64,000 nt of DNA from Branchiostoma floridae (taxonomy: Eukaryota > Chordata > Leptocardii > Amphioxiformes > Branchiostomatidae): NCBI RefSeq assembly GCF_000003815.2, contig NC_049997.1:14424666-14488665 (forward strand), read 5' to 3'. The notes under the pieces were generated by a model that did not search any database, had not been told where the DNA came from, and worked only from the letters and a program-made list of their open reading frames with translations. The position numbers and the translations under genes were made by a program. Below are positions 22,401 through 34,400 of this stretch, one piece after another. Every line of letters begins with the position of its first letter. The first letter of the stretch is position 1.

Positions 22401-25400
22401 CTAGTCGGCTGTAGTCGGCTGGCGTTCGGTTGAGTCGGCTGGCGTTTGGCTGAGTCGGCTGGTGTTCGGCTGCCTCAGCTGAATGTTTTGAAATGTTCAA
22501 AACATTCGGCTCTGAACGGCGGGTCTGGAATGGGTCGGTTGGTGGTCGGCTGGTGTTCGGCATGGTCGGCTAGTGTTCGGCTGGTGTTCGGGAGTAACTC
22601 AGCAGTCAAATTTTAACTGCTTAACCAAGCCAGAAACACTGATAAATACTCCCAGCTTGTTTCCAACCTACCAACGATTCACCCCAAAACCGTAGAAAAA
22701 TCTCTGCTAACTCAATCCCAAGCAAAATGACTATTACCAGGGCGTAGGCGAATCACCCCCGAACTTCACACGACCGACATCAAGACAAAAACAAAAAGAA
22801 TCATAAATAGCGTTTTAGAGCTATCTGTGATCCAAATTTGATCTCTTGGTGATGTTTACATAATAGAAGAAAGGATCATTTTGATTAAAAATGGAAATGG
22901 CTAATTTTTCTAAAATTGCTAATTATGTCCATTTCAAGTCGTAAGAGGGTTAGCAATCCGTTGGGAATTAGTCTGGAGTGATTCCGCAGTCTGCGGCTTG
23001 AGGTCGGGATGGTTGGTAATAGGTTAGTTAGCATTTGGGACACAGTCGGGAGTAAGTCATTTACTGGTCGGGAGATGGTTGGGACATGTTCGGCGCTAAA
23101 AGATAGGCGTGGTCAGACTGCTCCCGAACACCAGCCGACCTGAGTCAGCTAAGGGTCGGCTGGTGTTCAGGAGCTAAATTCGGCTATGTGTAACCTAGGC
23201 ATTAAGCTTCCATACTGAGTGAACCTTGCCTATAATGTGAGAGGCTTTTTGACGCCGTTTTATTGGCTTTAATTTGGGGGGTAACCACGGTTTGTCGGTG
23301 TAAATAGTTCAACAGAAAAGTTCATTAACAGCCCAATTTATAGAATTATGATTTACCATGATAGTAAACCATAAGTTTACAACAATGCACAAAAATTCAA
23401 TATAAATTTAGCAAATTGTCAATACCTTGTACCTCTTCATCTGTCCACCTGCAGAAGTCGCAGAATGGACCGGCCATCTTCTTCAGGCATTCAGCATGAA
23501 ATGAAAATGGGTACTGGCAGTTGCAGTTGATCTAACAAGAAGCAATTGAAAGTATGTTAATCATTTTAGTGTGAATATGACAGAATATCATAATATTTGA
23601 AACACTTGGACTTTGCTTTGACACGTTGGACTCATTTTTGGATGTACACCTTTTGTCCCTAATTGCCAAGTCCTTGTAACAGTATAAATTGTGGCAAAGT
23701 GGTTCTGAACGTCAGAAGAATTACATTGTATTTTTCAGATCTATAAGCAGGGCTCAGCTCTAATACATAGAACACAATGCTCAAATATTGTGCAGTCTGA
23801 TGATAATCAGATAGGCACTGGAGAATGGTGATGATTGTTTAATGTGAGCACTTATTGCCCAATTTAGTCAAACTCAGTAAGAGTTTAAACCTTCAATCAC
23901 CACTGACACTTCAGATTGAACATTGGAAAGGTGTGACATCAGCTACTTTAAAAAGATATGCTACTGACTTTGAGTCAGGAAACATCAGATGAAACACACG
24001 GTGTCTACTACGATACCTGGTAGTGCTTGTAACGTTACAAATATTGTGTCAGCAACAATGTATTGAAAAACTTACAGTAACAGTAACTTTTTATTATTGT
24101 TCTCAAAGCCAATCAATATAAGGCCAATTTCTCATGATCAATTAAGACCATTTGTATACAGTAGATGCTACTGCCTATTTCCGGCATTACAGTAAAGAGT
24201 TGTACAAAACCAAAATACAACATTTTCTAATAATGTTCATTACAACAATAACAGTATTTCAATTACACACGTGTCACAAGGTAATCCTATTGTGACTGCC
24301 AATGACGATCATTCCTAGTGAACATGGCTAACAGTTCACTGAGCCTGAGGCACAGTCACCCTGGAGAAAACAAACTTTTGGAAAATCAGGATAAAAACCA
24401 TGTCATATGTTGCAACAGTCGCTGAGTATTTTGTGAACCACACTCACTTACTTCTGGATTGGTCACTTTTGTACATTACTCCTATATCATTGGCAGCAAT
24501 TAAAAGGATTACCAAGGACCCAAAAACTTGAGTTGAAAAAAGATTTTTTGTGAGTGCAATGTTCCTAAAACCTTGCAAAGGTTGTAATATGGCTTTTCAT
24601 TTTTTTCATACAATAATTTTCCAGGAGCACAATGTTGAGTGACTAAATGGCAACTGCTAAGAACCTAAAATATCATTGCCTTTAAGCAAATATTTAACAC
24701 ATTTACACTTTTTTCAAAGAATAGTATGAAACAATGACACTAAATGACACATTCTGATGAAGACTTTTGAATGAAAGGTCGAAACTGGTAAACCGTTGTG
24801 TCTCAGCCTTCATCCTTCTGACGACTTATCGACCAAAAATGACACTTAAGTTTGACATAAAATGATATTTTTACCTAAATGCTGATTATAGCCACATAAC
24901 GAGAGAATATTCTTACTTTCTCATGATCACACATTTCTCCACACATGGAGCAGCGGTAGCTGAGATCCTCTGAAAAATAATCATTAATTTTAGAGCTAGA
25001 AAGATTATCTAACAATAAGTATGGAGGAAACAATGGCATAACAAATGCTAATGTCAAAAATGTCAATGGGTTTGACTTTTAGTATGATATACATTACTGT
25101 TCATTTAAAATTACTGTATAAAAGGCTATTATGTATAAAAGTACATGTCATTGGTATATTCAATGAACAAGCAGCATTAATTGAATACATATCAATTCAA
25201 CATGAGACTTACATTTAATTTATTTAGTCTAGGAGAGGGCGTGATTGTCAAAATACAATTTTTTTCTTTACTCTTTCCTTTACCTGTGCTGGCAAGAAGG
25301 GACCTGGCTATTGTCATTCTTGTCATGTCCACATCTTCAATGTCGATGGGGGTTCCCATCAAAAGGTGTTGTGCAAACTAAAGAGAGCCAGTAAGACAGC

Positions 25401-28400
25401 TGGTTAAATAAGGAAGAATACTAGACAAACAAGAGTTCGGAGACCTCATATCTCCATGAGATATTCTGATTATGCAAATGAATTTCACATTTGCATAACT
25501 TGTGCTTGCTTATGTGCACATTTCACTAACGTACACAGGCCACAGTGTTGACAGCCCAATCCTTTACGTACTAAGAAGAATTAGGACACTTTCAAATTGA
25601 TTATGTAAATTAGGGACTTATTTACATAATTAGTATCTGCTTAACTTCCGCCTGCCACAAACTACATATGTAACATATAGTTGAGTCCTATATTGGAAAA
25701 CACTGTAAATATAGATTTTCCTCATCAAGTATGCAAATTAAGTCCAAATTTGCATAATTTATTATGTACATCTCTGCTACAGGTACTTGCATACCAAATA
25801 TCATGGAAATCCATCATTTCTATGTTCTGTTATGCTTCTTGGAAGATTTTGACAAAAATGCTTGACCTTCGTCTTCCCAACCCCTACCCACACACCAAAT
25901 ATCATTGTTGTGCATCAAGAGGTTCTCAAGTTATGATGTCCACAAATATCCGGAAACACAAACACACACACAGACACACAGACAGACAGGCAGACAGACA
26001 GACACGCTCAAAACTATACCTCCATTTTTTCATGGAGGTAATAACAGAAACCGATTTGGAGGTGCGTAATAACAATATTGTACCATGTTTTGCATTTGTT
26101 GCCTTTGATTCATTGGTGATCAAATCATAATATATTAACCTTGACTCTCATAATTCCACTAGGTGACATAATACCGCCACCCCCGAAAAGTGTTTATAGA
26201 CTGAGGCTTTCTCAAGATTGTGTTTAACACTGAAATGACTGAATTGTATTACATTTCAGATATTTATGGCTAGGGATCTTCATAAGGTGTCTATGACAAT
26301 GTTTGTCTGGGGTGGGGGTATTATGGCACCCTGTCGATTTATGATAGTCTATAATATATATGTACCTTGATATATGTATAGGACAAAATGGACTTCAAAA
26401 GGCTGAGTTGTGATTGAAAGATATTACACAATCAATAATTATTCAGATAACATTTAATAGATACTCCAGATTAAAGAGGAATGACAATGCTGGAATGATT
26501 GCCTTTGGCAATAGTGAAAATGGTGGTTACTGAATGGAAATAAGTTTTTAAGTGAAAATGTACCTGGATCACATAAAGTCCACAGGAGTGGCTGTCCTTC
26601 TGATGCGGATGGCTTGCTGTTGGGGTTGTTGTCCACAACGCTTTGTCCCCTGCAGCCACCATAAATTTACTGCAGAAAAAGACATTGCTGCTAGAATCAC
26701 TGTGAAATGTAATGAGTACCAATGCACTCAATGACAATATTGAGACCAGAATCCACATTAAAAGAAATATTTTCATGTAATAGTCTGCACTCTTATTGTG
26801 CAGACAGTACATAGATCACAGTTAATTCTCGAAGTTAATTTTAGACTAGTGTGACAGTTGTAAAAAATGCTTAATCCACATGAGACATTTATGGTTTAGT
26901 TTATTGGAAAAGCTTAATGACATGCCAGTGCATTATTGTCAGATTTGAAGTCACTTAGTGCATAATGATAAATAATTCCTTTACCTCCATCCATCTATCA
27001 CCTTCTTCATACTGCATCTCTTCTCCCCAAAACTGTTGAAGTACAGTATTTTGTGTGTTTCTGGATACACTGCCTATAAATAAATAAATTATAAAGAATA
27101 AATGATTATTTGAAATTGTAAAGGACATTGTAATAGCGCCAAGCTCTCGATTTGGTAACTTACAAATAACGTACCTAAGTCCATATCAATTAGGTCACTC
27201 AATCATAAGTGATAATAGAAACTTACCACAAGCGTCCAGTGAGATGATTCGTTAATGGCTCCAATGATCAGCGAGTGCTTGTGCACTGCTCTTCCTATCT
27301 AAAATGCAAGGCAGGGTAGGACAGTATTAGCTCAAACTGCTTTTAAATGTAGTAACCCCTGCTATATAATACGGACCCCTGAATCCACTAAGATATGAGT
27401 CTGTCTAACCAATAATAGTAAATCATCATCATCATCCTAATTACTTTGGTGGAGAAACCACCCCTTTCGGGGCAACTGTTGAACCATAGGCTTTCTTTTG
27501 GCTGAATACGAGAGGGGGATGCGCTGAGGGCTCCTGCCTGGTGAATGATGTAAATCACCATATGATCAATTCAACACTATCAATTACCTGGAAAGAAACA
27601 TCAAATCTACTACACATTCAATAACTATTGAAAGCAGAACAGATCATAATAATGGTGTCTATCATTTCTTTAGTTTAGTTTACCTTGTTAAGTATCCCTT
27701 CCGTGAATCTGTTACGAAGTATAATCCTTGTCAAAATGATGGAATCAATGAGGAGGATGTTGTCTCCCACCTGCAGGAATAAAAAGAGTACAATAAAGGA
27801 TCACAAACACACAACGGATAATGGATTTCCTTCAAATTAGCCTTCTAATGCTATTGTCAATATGCAACATGATCAATAAAATATTAATAAACTGAGTCTT
27901 TCCACACATTCCACACATGAAGTGAATCTTAAATGGCCATCCCTTACATGTAAGAGATGACTCATAATGACTGAAAGTGAAGTAGCTCTGACCAGGAAAA
28001 GCAAGATTGTGACCATGTTACAGGCTGCCTTCACTATATATATTCTTACTTATGTTTAACCATACAATAGTAACAACTAACTTAAGTTACACGCTTGCAG
28101 CTACATGTATGATAATTACAATGAATAATGTACCTTTGACTTGGCTGTCTGCACCAAACTGTAAAGGACGGCATTAATCACCTGCAATGCAGTAATGTTT
28201 CAGTAAGTAGAGAACACTGATCATGTGTTTAAACAAGGTACAAGGTAAAGCAAATTTTTTAGTGCTCAAACAGATACTAAAAACATTTCAAAGATAGATC
28301 TAACAATGCCTCATTATTATGATTCAAACATTTTCTTAAATTTCACTTACGTGAAGGGGCATGCGATGACCCCCAAATCAGGGGTGCGCGTTTTATTTTG

Positions 28401-31400
28401 GGGGCGCGGTTTAGTAAAAGAAATACGGTATCAATATTTAACAGACGTGCACTGAACTTAAGTCTATTACTGTTCATCCATCAAATCACATAAATCTATA
28501 TGGCCAGTTTGGAACTGTTACATATAATAATCTTATAAAGAGTCACTTTATATGATACATTTTCCAATCTGGCCATATAGAATTATGTGATTTGACGGAT
28601 CTCCACATCCCCGGGGTATTACCAGGTATGCACATCTGCAAATCTAAAAGTTTGTATATCTAGGCATAGGGATGTTGCATTTAAGACATATCTTGAAAGT
28701 TTAAATTGTGTTGTCTTTTATTGAAAATTAACAGCGAATCCTTACCGCATCATTTAGCCATGCCTTGGGCTTTATCAGCGTCTGCAGATCCATTACTAAA
28801 AGCGGATATGACCCCACTTTTCCCAGGTACAGCCCATTATTCTCGACTTTGTCCAGCCTTCTTATATTGTTTACTAAGGCAGCAGCCTGCTCGTCACTCT
28901 TCGTCACTCTTCTGAGTTGAGCTTCAGCCTCATGAGCCTCCGTGGAATCTGACGTCACAGAAGAACCGGGCAGATTTCTGGTGTGAGGTGTCTCTGAACT
29001 AAATGTTCCACCTGTACTCTCACTAGGAGTATGTTCAGCTTCAGCCTCATGAGCCTCCGTGGAATCTGACATCACAGAAGAACCGGGCAGATTTCTGGTG
29101 TGAGGTGTCTCTGAACTAAATGTTCCACCTGTACTCTCACTAGGAGTATGTTCAGCTTCAGCCTCATGAGCCTCCGTGGAATCTGACGTCACAGAAGAAC
29201 CGGGCAGATTTCTGGTGTGAGGTGTCTCTGAACTAAATGTTCCACCTGTACTCTCACTAGGAGTATGTTCAGCTTCAGCCTTATGGGCCTCCGTGGAATC
29301 TGACGTCACAGAAGAACCGGGCAGATTTCTGGTGTGAGGTGTCTCTGAACTAAATGTTCCACCTGTACTCTCACTAGGAGTATGTTCAGCTTCAGCCTCA
29401 TGAGCCTCCGTGGAATCTGACATCACAGAAGAACCGGGCAGATTTCTGGTGTGAGGTGTCTCTGAACTAAATGTTCCACCTGTACTCTCACTAGGAGTAT
29501 GTTCAGCTTCAGCCTCATGGGCCTCCGTGGAATCTGACGTCACAAAAGAACCGGGCAGATTTCTGGTGTGAGGTGTCTCTGAACTAAATGTTCCACCTGT
29601 ACTCTCACTAGGAGTATGTTCAGCTTCAGCCTCATGAGCCTCCGTGGAATCTGACGTCACAGAAGAACCGGGCAGATTTCTGGTGTGAGGTGTCTCTGAA
29701 CTAAATGTTCCACCTGTACTCTCACTAGGAGTATGGTCAGCTTCAGCCTCATGGGCCTCCGTGGAATCTGACGTCACAGAAGAACCGGGCAGATTTCTGG
29801 TGTGAGGTGTCTCTGAACTAAATGGTCCACCTGTACTCTCACTAGGAGTATGTTCAGCTTCAGCCTCATGGGCCTCCGTGGAATCTGACGTCACAGAAGA
29901 ACCGGGCAGATTTCTGGTGTGAGGTGTCTCTGAACTAAATGTTCCACCTGTACTCTCACTAGGAGTATGTTCAGCTTCAGCCTTATGGGCCTCCGTGGAA
30001 TCTGACGTTACAGAAGAACCGGGCAGATTTCTGGTATGAGGTGTCTCTGAACTAAATGTTCCACCTGTACTCTCACTAGGAGTATGGTCAGCTTCAGCCT
30101 TATGGGCCTCCGTGGAATCTGACGTTACAGAAGAACCGGGCAGATTTCTGGCTGGAGAGGATCCTGCACAGCAGCTCTCTGTGCTTACAGCTGTGTCAAG
30201 GGACCCGGTGTATTTCTGGACATGATCAATGTTTGTTTTTTTTGTTTTTGATGTCTCAATGTCCTTTAACATTACAGTCTTCCCTTTCATTCCTTCAATA
30301 ACATAAGGTCCAAGCCAGTTAGGTTCAAGTGACGATCCTTCCCTGGTTTTCTTGCGGGAGTTTTTGAGGCTCACGAACATGCCAGGCTTCAATTCTTCCT
30401 GTTTTGCCCTTTTTCTGCCCTTACTTCTGCCCTTGTATTTTGCCTGTACGGCTTCAATGTTTTCCATAACATGTCCTCTTGTTTTCTCTCTTTCTCCTGC
30501 GATTTGTCGGACTCTGTCGTCATAGGGGATGTCCAGGGAAGGCAGTAAGTTCTGAGATGAAAAGTACAGTCAAACATGATATTCAGTTTACATTGGACTT
30601 TAGACAACACAAATTCTAACCAATTAACACAACAACTTTGAGCGTCTTTGGTTCATATCCTCCTTATTACTCCAGTTTATCTTGTGATTGTATGAATAGA
30701 TGTAAATAAATGTATTGATTTATTACTCACTGACAGATAGTGTGGAATATTGTGTTGTACAGTAACTTATGATCTCTACTAAATATACGTAGTAACTTAC
30801 GTTTACAGATAATGGTATCTCTGGCATCTCTGCCGGAAACACCGCCTCCCTTCCATACAATAGATGGAATGGACTGTACTTTGTGGTAGTTTGCTTCTTT
30901 GTTCTCAACGAATACAACACTCCGTCCAGCTTAGTGTCCCAGTCATTGGAGGATCCTAGCTTTGTGAGGGCCCTGTATTTGGAAAAACATGAACAAATTA
31001 CTAGTACATTTTTATTTATCTCACTAAAGGAACAAATATGAGGCAATCTCTATAATAACTAGAGTTCCACGACCTCATACCTTCGCCAAATGATTTTACC
31101 TGGTACAACTTAATGAGATGTATTATGTGTGTTATATGTCTTTATTTATTCAACTAAGGCTCCCATTCCCAAAAATAATATTAGTTGATCATCTCCACCA
31201 CTCAAGTAACAGAAGTAGATAATCTTGTCTAAACAATGAAGGCTAAACTGGCATTTTTTACATTTATGCAAATGGAATGCTAATATGCATGATTTATGTG
31301 CAACAATGTTCAACTGTCAGTAACTTCCAAATGCCACAAATATTAAATTTCTGTCATTTACCACTATGGAGTTATAGGTATTCATTTGCATAATTTATAT

Positions 31401-34400
31401 TTATCAATGTACTTCTCTTTCTCAGTTACAAAAGTCACATGTTGGAATAGTCCCATAATGGAACAGAGTGGGTTTATACAATTTCCTCGTAAATTATGCA
31501 AATTAGATTCCAATTTGCAAAATTAACATTGAACTTTATGAAACATCACTAAAGGTATCTACATACAAAATATCATGATGATCCATCAACCCCATCTTGA
31601 GTTATTCCCTTTCAACCTCTGACACTAAACTGGCCCCTGCAGCTAAAAAAAGCCGGCAGGGTGCCTAAACCTATATATATATATATGTATACCACTTACT
31701 CTCAGCTACAAGAGCTATCTACCACTTAAAAATCATGAGCATAGCATGTCCAGAACTGGAGATATAAAAAAAAGGAAGTTCCACTGCAGTAACGCAACAA
31801 GCCGCTAGGGGGCCCAAAATCTAATCGTTTCCAGGTGTTATCAAGACCTACCCACATACCGAATATCAAAACAATCTGTCCAGGCATTCTCGAGTTATGC
31901 TAGTCTTTTACATAAATACATACATACATACATACATACAAACATACATACATACATACAAGCACACAAACGCTACCAAAAATACCTTGTTGGCGAAGGT
32001 ACATACATGTAGATTAGTCAAAGTACAGATTAGTGAAAACGCAGATTGAGTTTATATTGAGAATTACATGGTAAATAATAATATGCTTTTATTGCACTTT
32101 ATCTAAAAAAAAAGGAATAAGGATATCATTACACATTTAACACATGCTGTAAACGTAGGGAAAAACTGTCCAAACTAATGCAAATCCACTGATATGCTAG
32201 CTATTGTTTCCAAGCCATCTTTGAATTGAAAGTTACTGCTAACCTTTTGATGTTTCCATTTGTCCTTTCATCTAACCCATTGGTTTGCGGGTGGTAGGCA
32301 GCTGTCACTTTATGTTTTGTCTTGAATGCATTGCAGATCAAATCATTCACCTGTCAAACAATATGGAGCACAGTCGCTTATAATTATCGGGTTATATCTG
32401 GGCCACATTGTGTGTGGCCATGCACATAAGAGAGATGCACTTCACAGCCTGAAAAAAACAGACTCTGAGGCAAGTAGCTCCAAACCCAACATCATAACCA
32501 CTAGGCCAAAAGGTCTGGACCTGCTTGACTAGTCATTTGGTGGCACTTGAACTCCATTGTTACATTGCCAACAATCTTCTTTCTTATATGAATGTATTAA
32601 GTTAGTGTAATTAGCTAGAAGTTAGAACATCTTCGATACTGTGGTCCACAATGATGAAATTAATGGCAGGCTTTAATACATTCAAAAATGCTGGTCAAAA
32701 TGTAGCAAAATCTGAATCAGATGTTTCAAGCATATCTTTATCTATAAACAGCTAAAATCAGAAAGACGAATGATATAATTCAGTAATTGAAAGTTGAGTT
32801 ATGATATGGGGTACTTACCTTGTTATTGAACTCTTTACCCTGATCTGTCAAGATTGCTTTGGCTGCACCATGTCTGGTATACATTTTCATGATGCATGCA
32901 GCCACAGAAACTGCTGACTTGTCTGCGATGGGGTATGCCTCGACCCATTTCGTAAAGTAATCAGTGGCACTGAAAATATATCTATTCCCTCTTGATGTTT
33001 CTGGCAATGGACCGATGAGGTCCATGCCAACAAGGTCCCATGGGCCTGTCACCTGTGTAAAAGTGAATGCGATGATAGACTTAAGGTACATATCGTCATT
33101 TTCAATAATTAAAATAAGGTACATATCAAAATTGATTTCTATTTATTCACAATACAAAAGGGACTCAAAGTTAAGCAAATAAGTCCCTTACATCATGCTA
33201 GTTCATGTTTTTCTCGTGGGGTATATATCCATTGTTTTGTATATCAATCATGTCAATTCATTGATTTGATATCCCTAAATACTTTAAATATTTTTGAAAA
33301 CAATAAATATAGGTAGGTTACCTCAATAAAGGGGAGCTAGCGTTGATCAAAAGTTAATGTTTCAGCTATAAGATAGAGATCATCCAAGTTGACAAATACA
33401 GTTCAGGGTTGGACAAGTCCACTCATTGTCCAGGGCAAGTGAAAGTGCTGTTCGGACGAGTGCATGACCTACCCCACTTGCCCGATCGGGCAAGATTTTT
33501 TCATTGATTGTTTGCAATTTTGAAACTACTTGTTACTTTTTACAGCCATGAGATCAAGCAATGGTCAACAGAGCTGGAATTGCTGGAAATGAAAATGCAT
33601 ATACTACAAATGTAGTAATCGTGACATTTACAAAATTGGTTTGGGCAAGTAAATTTTTTGTGTGCTTGCCCGATAGGACAAGTAAATTTAAAAAAAACTT
33701 GTCCAACCCTGCAGTTGTTAAGTTTCTGGAGTGATTCCCGTAGAAGTCTAATTTTCACCAAGAATGATTATAGAATTAATTATAGAATTAGAGTTGTACT
33801 AGAATCAAGCATTCAGTGTCTTGTAATGTCATCTGTTGACATCTTTGGCTATCTAGCATATCTAACCCTAACAAAAGACTGATTAAGTAAAAATCAATCC
33901 TTTTTGAACAATACACAAGACATTTATGTTATATCATAATCATATCATAAATATAATATCATATCATAAATATAAAGTAAAAAGAACAATCACCTTAATG
34001 GGCTGCAATGTCCTCACACCACTAGGCATATTTTTCATAGCTTGACATCCTTTACATTCCCTGACCTGCAATGTATTGGCGTAATAAAAATAATTGATGC
34101 ACACGTAAAGCTGTGATGTAAGTCACAATAACCTGGTCTCCTCAGTCATCCCAAGGACGTTATATCACATGTGATATAACATCCTTGATCATCCAATTAT
34201 GATTCTATGAAAACTGTGATATAACACTGCTGGAACACTAAAAAAGGAATGTGTTGCATAACAAGTTGTCACAAGGCTGTTGTTTGGGGGAAAATTATTT
34301 TTAGCAAGATGGCAGTTTAACTAATGTTACATATCTCATTAGCCATGTTCTCTTCATACCATTGATAGTAAAATATGTACAGAATATAGTCTGACTGCCA

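Noticed and set aside
28908-30146. CRISPR-like regular repeat array
   Set aside because: Units are contiguous 117-bp coding repeats without spacers, in a eukaryotic gene.
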